A stretch of 64,000 bases of DNA. Origin: Chara braunii (taxonomy: Eukaryota; Streptophyta; Charophyceae; Charales; Characeae). Location: positions 2,485,098 to 2,549,097 of the forward strand of contig BFEA01000034.1 of NCBI GenBank assembly GCA_003427395.1, read 5' to 3'. Each line of letters begins with the position of its first letter. Positions within the stretch are counted from its first letter, which is position 1. The notes beneath the pieces are model-generated. The model saw nothing but the letters and a program-made list of their open reading frames with translations, did no database searches and had not been told where the DNA came from. A program made the translations under genes and the position numbers. Below are positions 12,961 to 24,200 of this stretch, piece after piece.

Positions 12961-13383
12961 TTTGGTTAGGGGTGTCTCTAGGGTATCCCTCTATTTAGGG
13001 GAAATTGTTTTGGTCATTGGCTGGAGAAAATCCTCAATCTGATGTCGACGGGCATCCTCGTCAGTGCAAGGAATATGGGTTGCAAAGATGTCCTTGAAAA
13101 AATCACGGGCTATTTTGACACAGCCCAACGTAGCTAGGGTGGGGTAGTCGTCTAGCCTCACCTAGTCGTATAGGGCCTCCACGATTGTGCGCTTGGTCCT
13201 AGCTTGTGTGAGGCTGAATAATTTTGTATCCATCGTGCCTTCGGTTGAGTGTTTAGACAGTTTGCCTTGGATGCTTGCACCTTGCCAATGGTATTGGGCC
13301 TCATGCAGTAATCGATCTCTTACCTCGTTAATAGCCTGTGTGTGTTGTTCCGCTATTTGCGGACTTTGTTGACGTTCAAACTC

Positions 13384-14366
13384 TTAGAGTTGATTCATTA
13401 GGTCGATTTCTTGTTGGTAGCGCTGTCTGGCTACTTGCTTAGAATATTCATTGCGTTTTTTTGCCAAGAAAAATAGGCCATTGTTGAACCATGCCACGGG
13501 TGAGTCTATTTCAGGGTGGCGGTCCCTCCAATATGCCGAAACTTGGGCTAGGTACTGTTGGAATGAGGTGAGAAGGAACAGTGAAGTATTCAGTTTGTAG
13601 AAGCCGGGTCCTTGGTCCGGCCTCTTCCGGAAGGTCAAAGCTACCATGCACATCTTGTGGTCCAAGCCTAGGTACGGGCTGGACGGAAGAATGGCTGCCA
13701 AAGCCAGGCTTCCTGCCATGGCCTCCGGCATCAGAATCAAATCGATTCTTGATTTGGAGAGCCTGACCGGGTTGTTATTCCGGATGCACACGAGGGTGCA
13801 TTCCATGGGAAATGTGCCCTGAAAGGAGTCAAAGAGAGACATTGAACTGCATAAGCGATTGAGCATGGCCTCGTCCTCCCTCAGTCTGGTGTACCATGGA
13901 GGGGGGAACCTGCCAGCGGTCCGGAGCAGTGTTGAAATCCTCCGTTAGGACAATCGGGATGCCTCGCGGAATTTTAGCTTGGATTTTCTCAAAGAAATCT
14001 TCACGCTCGGCGCGATGTTCTGGGCATATATGCAAAAAATACAGATAATTGCCAGCTCCAGAGCCCCAAGGCGGAAACCCAGCAGCCATCCTCTGTGTCT
14101 TGTTCCCATCGTAGCGCCTCTAGGCGGGAATCCGACGGGATCCAGATTGTCGTCCCAACTCTTGCAGGTTCGGGTGCATGGGCGTGGTACTCCTGAAAGG
14201 GTCATACAATCTTGTGGGCCCGATGATGATCAGGGATGTCCATCAAATGCGCTTTTTGAACGCAAACCATGTCGTGCCAACTACGTTCCCCTGCCCTGCG
14301 AAGTAGGTTCCATATCGCTCGAGTTTTGTCCTACTTAAGGGAGGCCAGACCATTAACGTTACGGAT
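13384..14366 (-). pseudogene. LINE endonuclease domain, broken
   Basis: This is the LINE endonuclease (exonuclease-endonuclease-phosphatase fold) that nicks target DNA for target-primed reverse transcription. Visible motifs in order are NVNGLAS near the start (about 14,350), VCVQKAHL where active family members have the pattern LQETH, GFRLGALELAI, VLTEDFN at the GDFN position, SRIDLILMP, and LGLDHK at the SDH position. The pieces lie in different frames with at least two frameshifts (near 14,000-14,200 and 13,830-13,866). The presumed catalytic Glu is Lys (QKAH for QETH) and the Ser before Asp-His is lost, so activity is very unlikely. Confidence 0.8.
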
Positions 14367-14370
14367 CTGG

Positions 14371-15032
14371 CAGGATTTTGTCCTGGTTAAGGGAGGCCAA
14401 TTGTACCAGGATTGGAAGAAGAAAGGTCACCTCCCGTTAGTAGATACAAAAAGCAATCAGGTAGAGGTCAAAGGTCAATAAACTTCTAGACCTGGTAGGA
14501 AACACATAAACAAGTACCAGCCAAAACAACTTCGTGGGAGAGATGCTAGTTGTAAATAAGGCTAAGGGGTCTGGTAGTCAAAAGGGCAACCAGGCTAGGG
14601 GTCAAGGAACTGGTCCCTGTGTCCTAGGTTGAGTAAAAGAGTGCATAGAGGATGATGTGTGGAGGGGACCGCTTGCATGAAACATGGTGAGTACGGTCAC
14701 AGTTGTTCCGAGTGTCAGAACAAGGTCCTGACGAAGGTGCAGCCAACGGCATGGCATCAGGCACAGGCCTCCCAGGGAAGGACATCCCAGGGAAACTAGT
14801 CCAGACAATAGAAGTAGTGGTCGCTTTTACAGAGGCTGAGTTGGTAGGTGATTCCTCATCATCTCAACAAACGGCTTAGGCCGCTGACCCATCATCACCT
14901 CGAATACTCATCCAGACCATGTGGTGCTTTGTTGACGGGATGTGTTTGAGTCCTTAGAGGAGCAAGAGCAAGGTGGTAAGAGAAGGACCTACTAGCAGCC
15001 TAGGTGACAATGGGAGAAGGTCCTAAAGGTGG
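14371..15032. other. Spacer between LINE i and chromovirus 1
   Basis: No recognised feature. The gag of the following chromovirus should lie here, but no capsid or zinc-knuckle motif was found, so it is deleted or decayed beyond recognition. Confidence 0.5.
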
Positions 15033-15399
15033 ATGATTGTGGTCGAGGTCAGTGTAGGTGGACGCGAAGTAGGGGCACTTGAAGACATTGGTTCTACGCA
15101 CAATTACAAGAGTTGTGCTTATGTGGAAAGACTATGCTCAAAGGACAGGGTGCAGCAGCGGAGTAGATCTATAGTATCTACCTTGGCAAACAAGCAGCGG
15201 ATAGTTATCAAAGACAATGTCAAAGACCTTGTCTTATGTGGGAGAGCAAATGAGGCATAATGTCTCATTTTTGGTAAGCGACAATCTACCATTCGATATG
15301 CTACTGGGTATGTACTACCTTGAGGTTGTTGAGCCTCAGTTCGACTGGGAAGGGAAGACCATAAAGTACAAGTTGCCTGAGGGAAGAACAAGTGTATGA
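15033..15399 (+). pseudogene. Retroviral-type aspartic protease, broken
   Basis: Family members cleave the gag-pol polyprotein as a dimer. Here VEVSVGGREVGALEDIGSTHNY holds the D-(S/T)-G position as DIGST with an extra residue, and FLVSDNLPFDMLLGMYYLE matches the flap/ILG region (pattern D.ILG...L). A frameshift near 15,220-15,240 joins the two halves. No start codon is meaningful because this was part of a polyprotein. Confidence 0.7.
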
Positions 15400-15639
15400 C
15401 GAAATATAGTTCCCAGAAAATGCCACTCTTATGATTGCTTGTGCGCTCATGCGTTCTATAACTATTATTGACAAAACCAGGAGGAGGGTATCTACTTGGT
15501 CTTGATCTTCGTATCTCAGAAAGGGCAAGCCGTCAAAATCCCTCCAGAGATAAAAAAAGTTGTCGATAAATAACCAACCTTCTACAAGAGCCATCAAGAG
15601 TCATAGACAGGGAGTTCGTCCATGCGATAGAGATTATCC

Positions 15640-16860
15640 CAGGTAGCAAGGTACCTAGGAAAAGGATGTATAGGATGTCTCTTGCAGAGTTGGATAAGCT
15701 TCGTCGGTAACTGGAAGAGCTGATAGAGGTGCTGGATCAGGCCTCGTACGTCTCCATACGGTGCACTTGTATTGTTTGTACTAGAGAAAAGGGGGACGGT
15801 GAGGATGTGTATTGATTATAGGGGCCTTAATGCCATCATCTTTAAGATTGCAATGCCGCTATCTCGCATTGACAACCTCCTGGATAGGGTGCAAGGGTGT
15901 AAGTAATTCAGTAAGATGGATCTGAAGTCTGAATCCCATCAAATACGGATTGGGCCCAAGGATCAGCACAAAACCGCATTTCAAACTTGGTACGGTCAAT
16001 ACGAGTTTGTGGTCATGTCTTTCGGGCTTTTCCAGCACGCCACGGACAAGATATGTCATGACTACTTGGACAAGTTTATCGTTGTGTACCTTGACAATAA
16101 ACTTATCTTTAGTAGAACTATCGAGGAGCACACGCAACACTTAGATATCGTGCTTGGACTCCTTCGGCAGCCCACAAATATAAGATAAATCTGGAAAAAT
16201 GTGAGTTCGATCACACTAGATCTTGTATTTGGGTTATGAAATCTCCACGGAAGGTTTGAGGCATGCGGATGCAAAGTGGCTAGCATTAAAGACTACACAC
16301 GACCTCAGTTTGTGACTGATGTCAGATTGTAATTGGGGATGACGGGCTATTATCGTCCGTTCGTGAAGAAGTACAGTATGATAGCGAGACTCTTCACCGA
16401 TCGTACTGCCCTCGTCACCGCATGGGAATGGACAATTGACTGTGAGCGGGGAGTATGCTTTGACACATTATGAAGTCCTGGAAATCCCAGATCCTGGCAA
16501 GCCATTTGTTTTACTACTAATGCAACCCAATTCGACATAGGTACTTCAGCAGCAAGAGGGCAAAACGTTGAGGCCCATTGAGTACATAAGTATGAAGATG
16601 CCTTCTTAGGAGTTAGGAAGGTCGACCTGCGAGAGAGACTCTTATGCGCTTTATTAGGCTACTCACTGGAAGCACTATCTCCCTGGCAAATTCAATAGGT
16701 AAGGTCTGACCATGAGATGCTTCAGTGGATCAAAACGCAGCTCTCTCTAATGCATTGAAATGGTGGATCCAAGTCATCGACATGTATGACTTCCACTTGC
16801 AGCATGTCAAGGAAGAGTGCGCTAAGGTTGCTGATGGGCTTTCTCGCAGGGCAGATAATC
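15640..16860 (+). pseudogene. Reverse transcriptase and RNase H, broken
   Basis: RMSLAELDKLRR, RMCIDYRGLNAI, the segment around KMDLKSESHQIRI, the QHKTAFQT..GQYEFVVMSFGL block and VYLDNKLIFSRT are consecutive RT motifs. The catalytic YLDD is YLDN, losing one metal-binding Asp. Downstream, PIEYIS and FHLQHVKEECAKVADGLSRRAD are RNase H remnants (family pattern KG..N.VADALSR). At least four stops and frameshifts interrupt the region. Confidence 0.85.
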
Positions 16861-17960
16861 AGGGCGCTTTGATAATCGAGTATGAGCTTAAAGACGACGT
16901 AACTGGACACATAGTGGAAGCCTACAAGAAAGATGGTTTCGTGTTTGAGATCATCTGTAGAGTCAAGGTGCAGGACAAAGCCATGTCTTACGAGTTTATG
17001 CTAGTGGTGGGGCAACGCCTCTTGAGAAGGTTGGGAATAAACGGTTGTGTGCCAAGTAATGAGTCTTTGCGCAACTTGTTTCTATAAGAGTGTCACGACG
17101 AATAGGGCATTTTGGGTATAAGAAGACTTTAGTGGACTTTAGTGAACCTAGTTCAGTGTTTGTGGTGGCCGACAATGCTAGAGGATGTAAAAAGTACGTT
17201 GAAACGTGCCAAGTCACTAGCAGGGCCAGCTAGTGTTTTTCCAAACAAAAAAAAACAAACAGGGCCAACTAGTATTTTTCCACACACACAAAAAAAGTAG
17301 TTTGCCAAAGACACAAACCTAGGACTCGAGCACCTCTTGGCTTGGTCAAGCCTTTGCTTATTCCTGCCGGACCAGGACAGAGCTTGTCCATGAACTCCAT
17401 GGATACTCAGGTCACTTGCAAGTCAGGCACAAGACATATCTCTGTAAGCATAGACAGATTTTCCAAATACGCTAAACTTGTTCTGTTGCCTGAGACCACG
17501 AAGACAAACTTAGTGATTAAGATGCGTATGGAGAACTGGGTAAGGGATTTTGAGTTATCGAAATCCATAGCTAGCGATAAAGATGTAAGATTTACCAGTG
17601 GGTTGTGGACAAAGACTGCGGAGCAAATGGGTTCTCATTTATATATGACTAATAGGAACCACCCAGAAACTAATGGGCGGGCTGAGTAGATGAACTGCGT
17701 AGTGGACCTCCTGTGGCGGGATTATATCAGGCCCAGTTATGAGGACTGGGACGAGAAACTTCCTCTCATTGCCAACCTATACGGGTCGTAGTACAACTGG
17801 ATGGATTCCTCATCAACTTCACCTAGGGTGGAAGCGCAAGACCCCATTAGACTTTCTCCTCCCTGATACTGGACCATCTGCAGCACCAAGAAGCATCGAG
17901 TTCTGGAATGAATATGACAACCTGCTGCAGCAGACAGTTGAGCAGATCTAGAAACCTCAA
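16861..17960 (+). pseudogene. Integrase zinc-binding and catalytic core, broken
   Basis: The core is visible as SLSMNSMDT (first catalytic Asp region), ISVSIDRFSKYAKLVLLPE, SIASDKDVRFTSGLW (second Asp) and HPETNGRAE (Glu). A stop follows the Glu, and the rest continues in another frame with GWIPHQLHLGW. A 79-bp tandem insertion rich in A lies inside at 17,219-17,297. Integrases of this family join element cDNA to host DNA; this one cannot be expressed intact. Confidence 0.8.
17219..17297. repeat. Two-copy A-rich tandem repeat inside integrase remnant
   Basis: AGGGCCA(G/A)CTAGT(G/A)TTTTTCCA(A/C)AC followed by an A-rich tract occurs twice head to tail between the integrase zinc-binding region and the core. 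Confidence 0.7.
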
Positions 17961-18004
17961 AATGCCACGATAGCATCTGAGAACAACTGTGGAAGTGAGT
18001 CAAA

Positions 18005-18471
18005 GTTTCCGGTAGGGGAACGGGTCCACGTTATTTGGAGTTTACTCAAGAGGTGGACATCTCTCGCAAACTGATATTGCAATATTTTGGGCCATGGCAA
18101 GTTCTTGACTTTGTGGGTTCAGACCCAGATTGCCCATCATATGCCACCTGCATACCACCACACCTACATACTTACCCAGTTTTTCACACATCCGAACTCC
18201 TCCTTTCGCAGAAACTAACGAGTTTCCTTCAAGCAGGTGCCCCTGACCATGGATGGATACGTCGACATCGATGAAGTTCAGCTCAAATTAATCCCTGTAC
18301 CTAAGCCTGTTGGCAGAGAAAGACCACCGAAACCCCAGATGCAGTTCCGGATCAGATTCGGACATCATACGGATCCCAAGGAAGATCGATGGTTCACGAG
18401 ATAGGAGCTGATGAAGACAACCCCTGAAGTCGATTCACACTATGAAAGGGTGATTAAAGGGAAGTAGCAAG
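18005..18471 (+). pseudogene. Integrase C-terminus with chromodomain-like tail
   Basis: LILQYFGPWQVLDFVG and PPHLHTYPVFHTSELL are the GPF/Y-type integrase C-terminal module (same layout as YYGPWEVLDVIG...HLRTYPVFHASKL in chromovirus 2). After a frameshift, MDGYVDIDE and FRIRFGHHTDPKEDRWFTR resemble a chromodomain (pattern Y.VKWKG....E.TWEP..L). One TAG follows FTR. In living chromoviruses this domain targets chromatin. Confidence 0.7.
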
Positions 18472-19967
18472 TGGATTGAAGACTTTCTCAAAGGACTTCC
18501 AAAGCAGAGGGGGAGGGAGCGTAAAGCATGAGGCCCTCAGCCTAGATTGGAAAGGGCCCTCGGCAACTGGAAACTGTCTGGCACCCTGGAAATTCAACCG
18601 GGCCTTTTCTGAGGCCGATGTGACTAGAAAGTGGCCTCATCGGTTGGTTGCTGCACGTAACAGGTTCAACCAACTGGTTGACCCGCTGGGTTGAAAATGC
18701 TGGGCCCAGCAAAGATGCTGAGGCTGACGCCACTTACAGTTGAGCCCCAGGCACATTCTAGAAGGGCCCTGGGCGCAGCTACTGGGACAGAGGCAGAGCA
18801 TCCAGAGCCTGCCTCGTCCAGCCAGCCACCACAAGAGGAAGTGAGGCTCACTCATTCGCACATTCTGGTTGGCCGGATGGTGACAACGCTGCTGGAGCGC
18901 TGGCTTGCTGGACGAGAGTCGTGCAGAGTGGAGAAGGGCGCTGATGGGGTGCAAGGAAGAAGCTGCATAGGCGAAGCATGAGCGCAGCAGCCATAGCCGG
19001 GCTGCTGGCGCCATATCGTGGGAGGTTGAGCAGACGTCTGTGGACAATGGAGAGTCAGATGAAGTCAAGGGGATGGTGGTGCATGTGGACACTTTGGCAA
19101 GGCAAGCAGGTGACAATGATGGGGTTAAGAAGCAGAGCTATGGAGTCCTGAGAATGGCCCTGTTGTTGGACTGGCTTAAACAGATAAGAAAGTCGGGGAA
19201 TGAGGCGACTGAGTTTTGGAAAACATGGGAGAAGCACCCACTCCTGGCGAGAAAGGACCCGCAGTTGGGAAGTTTCACTTTCGGGCCACTGTTCCAGCAG
19301 TACCCTCCGGACTTAGACAAGTAGGAGAGGATTATGTCCCAGAAAGGGATGTTAGTTGGTAGTGTTCCATAGTAGGATTCTTTAGCTCAGGTGAGCTCGG
19401 GGTAGGAGTACTAAAGGTAGGACCGGGGTGGGGGGGTAGGGATTTGCTTGGGAGGGGACGATAGTGGATCGTGATGCTAAGGGGGATGTTGGGCATGAGA
19501 AAGAGGAAAATAATCCGTAAACGAGAGTTGGGGGGAATATTTTAGGGAGGCTAGTAATCCTAGCCCTCCGAGGGCAGTTGCAGGGGAGAGCTGGAGTGGA
19601 ACATAGCAGGGTGAACAGTGTGGGGTTGATGTCCGGAAGGGCAGAACTGGTAATTGTTTGATAGATACGAGTCTACGGACAGGTTGTAAGGTGGTAAGGG
19701 ATTGGGATTTGAAGTAGGACAAACGTTTGGGATGCAGTGAGGCCCTGAGACTGGGGCAGTGCCCAGCTACCGAGGCCCTCCCTCCCCCGCGGCACCCCTA
19801 ATGTGCGACTGGGTACATAGGTCTGTTTCCTGGCCATTACAAGTGCCCTGGACGAGGGGTGAGCTCCCTGGGACACAGCCGTAGACCCCCTCTGTACAGC
19901 GTGTTGGGCGACAGGGGACTGGGTCACTCGCCCATCTTCCCTGACTCCATGGATCCTACTTTTGTGA
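18472..19967. other. No recognisable gene
   Basis: Frames of 60-160 codons overlap on both strands (for example 18,691-18,981 plus and 18,637-19,116 minus), none recognisable. The frame 19,040-19,324 begins at a GTG and has no in-frame ATG at its start. The sequence is GC-rich without repeats that I could define. Confidence 0.5.
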
Positions 19968-20104
19968 GGGACGCTGGACCCGATTTCCAGCAGGTGCAGC
20001 TCCCCATCAACAGACTGGAGCCTGTCGCAGGAATGCTAGAGGTGGTTGCTCTTGCCACCACCTCTAACAAACCTGCGACCTGTGTGCGTTAAAAAAAAAA
20101 AAAA
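19968..20104 (+). repeat. LINE 3'-tail repeat, copy B
   Basis: This starts GGGACGCTGGACCCG, carries TTTCCAGCAGGTG and CTCCCCATCAACAGA, then the hairpin arms CTAGAGGTGG and CCACCTCTA, and ends in A14 at 20,091-20,104. In the third hairpin the A-T pair replaces the T-A pair of copy C, a compensatory change. Confidence 0.8.
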
Positions 20105-20520
20105 CATGATTTCCTCACCTATCCATGTGAATACAAAAAAGGTAGTTGCACTGATCTATCAAGTTGCTTGTATTTTTGCCTGTGCAGGTCTTTTGGGCAA
20201 AGTGAGGCGGAATGTGATTAGTTTTGTTGTATTAAATGTTCCTGGAAGTTAGGAGGCTTCCATGGCACTTCCAAGGACCTGTTTGATCTGGGAACGGTTG
20301 TTGCTTTTCAATGCAGGGTCACCATAAACTGAAAAGGGTGCATGTGGGTTGTCTGAACGAGTGGGAGACAATTGCTGCCAGCTTTGGCCTACATTGCCAG
20401 CAAACAGGAAACGGGGTTATAGGTGTTACAAAAATGATGTGAAGCATATCCATGTGGTCTTGTGTAAGAACAAAGACAGTTAGATAAGCGGAAAGGAAAG
20501 TGTGGAAACATAGATTTGTA

Positions 20521-20732
20521 TGCTTGGTTACCAGTTGAGAGAGGGCCTCAGTAATTCACAGAATCGGTGTGTCTGAGTGTGTGGCGGCTGGGGGGAAGAT
20601 TGAGTGCGCGTATGTGTGAGTGTGTATGCTTGGTTACCAGTTGAGAGAGGGCATCAGTAATTCACAGAATCGGTGTCTCTGAGTGTGTGCAGGCTGGGTG
20701 GAAGATTGAGTGCGAGTGTGTGTGAGTGTGTG
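20521..20732. repeat. Two-copy tandem repeat, period 106 bp
   Basis: TGCTTGGTTACCAGTTGAGA starts at 20,521 and again at 20,627. Each copy continues through GTAATTCACAGAATCGGTGT and GAAGATTGAGTGCG. It lies about 0.5 kb upstream of the large gene. Confidence 0.95.
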
Positions 20733-20852
20733 CCTATGTGAGAGTGCACATGTGTGAAGGCCACCTTTGCCACTAGCACGTTTTTTAGTACTTCTTGAAC
20801 TAATTTCTTATTGTTTTCGCGCACTAAGTCTGAGTTTTTCTGACACACACAC

Positions 20853-20853
<1 letters not shown>

Positions 20854-20887
<34 letters not shown>
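20854..20887. repeat. Microsatellite (GA)n
   Basis: A run of GA units directly after a short CA tract, about 360 bases upstream of the first ATG of the large gene. It could lie in its promoter or 5' UTR. Confidence 0.95.
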
Positions 20888-20890
<3 letters not shown>

Positions 20891-21243
20891 TGGTGCTGAG
20901 CGCGAGGGCAGTGTGATGGAGGGAGGGGTGAAGAGCTATTTGCCTGTGCGGTTCGTGCATTTGGCTGTGCGATTGACATGGGTGAGGGCTATAATTTGAT
21001 AAGTAGAGTTGGAAGGGAGGAAAGGTGAGAACTGGAAACTCTCTAAGAGAGGGTCATGGCAATATGCGGAAGGTGAAAAGGGGTTGCTGCTGTAAGTGGA
21101 CCAGAGAGTAGGCGTACATCAGTTCATCCCTCAGCAAAAGTGAAGAGGCATCGCAGCATGGGTGGAAAAGGGAAGTTGAGTTTGGCTTGGGCTCAGAGCA
21201 TTCACTTGCTGCTGGAACAAAATTGGCCAGATGCATCAGTCCT
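20888..21243 (+). promoter_or_regulatory. Putative 5' flank / 5' UTR of the large gene
   Basis: TATAATTTGATAAG near 20,990 is the nearest TATA-like sequence. An in-frame TAG at 21,109-21,111 closes the frame upstream, and no in-frame ATG occurs between it and 21,244. A GTAAGT-type donor (CTGTAAGTGG, about 21,091) and a CAG acceptor near 21,120 leave open an upstream exon. Confidence 0.3.
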
Positions 21244-24200
21244 ATGGAAGAAGACCTATTGATGACTCGGGAGCTCACTGACGAGAGAGCAAGGTCAAGG
21301 AAGATGGAGAACGTTTGGAAAATGCACTCGAACCCTGTTAAAGAAAAAGCAAACAATCAGATGCCTCCAGCTAAGGCGCTGCGCAGGAGGGTTAATGATG
21401 ATGTCAGCAAAACGATGCGAGAGATATCATTGAAGGGCAGCTTCATGGGATTCCGCGGTGGGGCCTCCAAGGCCAGACGTACTTGCACGGAGGAACTGAT
21501 GTTTCAAGGTCCGGATGACGAAGAAGAGATGTATGTGGAGGATGATGGAGTTATGGATGTGGATCAACCAGAAGAACTGCAAGGAGGGGCTCAGATGAGG
21601 ACTGACATTCGAGGACAAAGATCTGGGGGCAGCAACCAGTTGTCGTCACTCAGCAGCAGATCGGCACATTCAGGACCAGGGTCAATCCCAAAGGGAATCG
21701 CAACTCCTGTTTTGAGCCTCCACGATTTCATCAATGGGGATGAGGGATTGAGGAATCGTCGTCGAATGTTGATGAAGGGAAAACGGATGACGATGACGGT
21801 TTCTAACACAGGGCATCTGGATGAAGAACAGTGCAGAGATGGAAGGGGAAGGGGTAACAGTAGTAGGCAAAGGACACAGCATCCAGAGAACATCCATGTA
21901 AGCCGCAGAGAGGTTTATGGGGTCAGGAACTGTGTCAGCGAGCAGCGCCGGAAGAGCCGGAAGCCCAACAAATATCAAAACCAGGAGATATGCTCAGATG
22001 ATGCTGACAATCCGGAAGGATTCCGTGTAGGGCAGAATATTCAGCAGACAGGAGAACATAAGTTTGCGTTTGAGGAGGAGGATGAAGAGCATGAGGAGGA
22101 AGAAGAGGAATATGCATATGAAGAGGAAGGAGAAGTGGGAGAAGGTATTGAAATCGACAATTTTGGATACGAAAAGAATGTGAAATTTCAGAGATTTGCA
22201 GGGGAACAACCACGGCAACGTTCAGGTCAACAACCACTACAACAGGGTGAAATGGGTGAGGAGTACAGACCGTATCCAATTAGAAAAGTTCGGAGAAGCA
22301 GCCCTAGAGAGCCTTATGGAACAGGGAGGGAAAGAAGAGATGAAGGGATCATGCCGAGGCAGGAGAGGGTGTGCAATGATTGGCCATCATGTGATGATAA
22401 TAGCCTGGGTGCAGCCCAGGACAAAACCCAACACAATCATCGAGTAACAAGAGAGGTTGGTATTGTGGGAAAGGGGAATGCATTGACAGCACAGGCGGTC
22501 GGTAGGGGCAACAATCAATTGAGAAGGAGAAAGCAAGTGCGATTTGAAGATCAGGTCCAAAGTTATGGTGGAGGCCGGTTAGGACGGGACCACCTGGTCC
22601 ACAGGGGTCTTGACCTACTCGACGGTCAAACCAATGGAGCACAGGAACACCGGATACCGGAGAGAGTCCAAGAGGAGAAGCTACAAAGAAAGCGTAGCGG
22701 CGAAGCTGAGGCTCTGGATATCAGGTGCATTCCTGAGCCCTTGGAAGAAAAGGTACTGACAGAGGCAATGAAAGAAGGAGATAAGGTATCTGATGGGAAG
22801 TATGGAGGCCCACCACCCAAGTCAAGGGCTTGCAGTCCTGATGAGGAAAGAGGCGGGAGATCGCCAGGTGCTGCAGGTGATCACACCTGCTTGAGTTCAA
22901 GACGACAGCTGGAAAGTAAGCAAAGTCATGCTCCAGAGCATGTGAATGGTAAGTCACCTCATTTTTCTGATGAAATAATGGCTGACACTGCAGTGGGAGA
23001 TGAAAGTGCACGGAAAGTTGATATTTTGTCGACCACATCCAAATCCATGGAGCCTGCGGCCTTGGCAACGAGGAGCAAGAATGTGCGCCCTCAAACAGAA
23101 TGGGAGGTGGAGCTGGTGAAAGGAATGAAAGATGAAAAACATCCAGACACAGATGATCCGCAGAAGGTAGCCACCAGTTCTGAGGGAGCCAGAACTGCTG
23201 GCCCGATGAGGAACGAAGAAGAAATGGGTGCTATGTCAAGGTCACGGGACAGCTTGGTGGGGAAAGGGGGGGGGAGGAAAGGAGAGACTGTGAACCGTAG
23301 CAGAACCGAAATGGGGGGGACAACCATAGCACGTTGTGATGTTGATGGGCTTGTAGACCATGATGTTGATGACCTTGAGAATGACAGACAGGCAGGGGAG
23401 GCAGGTGCTCGGATGACAGGCACAGGGAGAGAAGACGAGGGAACAGACGAACAGCCCGGCAACTCCATCCGCAAGATCATGCAAGAGAGGCTGTCCGAAC
23501 CTGGCGGTGATGGGGGTAACTCCCATTCACCAGCCTTTGGTTCCATGGTGAGGGCAGTGGAAAGAAGCAAGGGAGTGAAAGAACAGCCCGGCAGCTCTGG
23601 CTACAAGACCGGGCAAGAGAGGCTGTCAGAGCCTGCTGGCTACGCTGTGCGCGCCCACCACTCACCTGCCTCTGGAAGGGAAAATCTAGACCGTAACCAT
23701 TTCAATGCTGTAGATTGTAGGAACACACACGGTAGAAGCACGGCGAAATCTCCTAAACATCTTCTCGCATCACCCACTGGTACAATGAGCCTGCCTTCAA
23801 GAAGTCAGCCTCGTTCGGTGCTGGAATGGGACGATGAGTTCGGAAACCCTGGGCCTCTCAAGAGGTCGAAAACTAACATGCTAAGTAGAACGCCCAGGAA
23901 GAAATCGCAGCCTCGGAGGCAAACCCTGCAGGATACGTCAGATGAGGATGCATTGCATCCTGCGGAACATGTGAATAATCGTTTGTTCCATCCAGAGGAG
24001 GACGATGAGACAGGAGCACCATGTGCACAAGGCATGCAAGGAGTCGTGAATCCTCTGCAAATTTGGAGTTCAGGTTCTCCTGGTGAAGTGGACTTATCGG
24101 AGGATAGGCAGCCTTCTTCAGGGTTGGGATTGTCTGGGAAGAAAGCAGATGCAGTCAAAAGGGTTAGGAAGGAGCGGGGGACCCCTATCATGTCAACCCC

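Larger units (their letters stand above)
10350..14370 (-). mobile_element. Degraded LINE (non-LTR retrotransposon), copy i
   Basis: Reading the minus strand from 14,370 to 10,350 gives fragments of an apurinic-like endonuclease, the reverse transcriptase fingers/palm, the zinc-knuckle region and a C-terminal domain in exactly the order of a LINE ORF2. Several frameshifts and stops separate the fragments, so the element is dead. The tail domain (LEGVRVEG..., then DYRLVFNDWT) matches the C-terminus of LINE copy iv at about 41.8-42.2 kb, which shows one family. No poly-A or tail repeat is visible just below 10,350, and no target-site duplication was identified. Confidence 0.85.
15033..18471 (+). 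mobile_element. Ty3/gypsy chromovirus 1, heavily degraded
   Basis: Protease, reverse transcriptase, RNase H, integrase and a chromodomain-like C-terminus follow each other on the plus strand in Ty3/gypsy order. The reading frame is broken many times by stops and frameshifts. LTRs, PBS and PPT were not found. The RT differs clearly from chromovirus 2 at 30-41 kb, so they are separate lineages or very old copies. Confidence 0.85.

Noticed and set aside
18637-19324. Overlapping 95-160 codon frames on both strands
   Set aside because: No recognisable motif, mutually overlapping, and several start at non-ATG codons.
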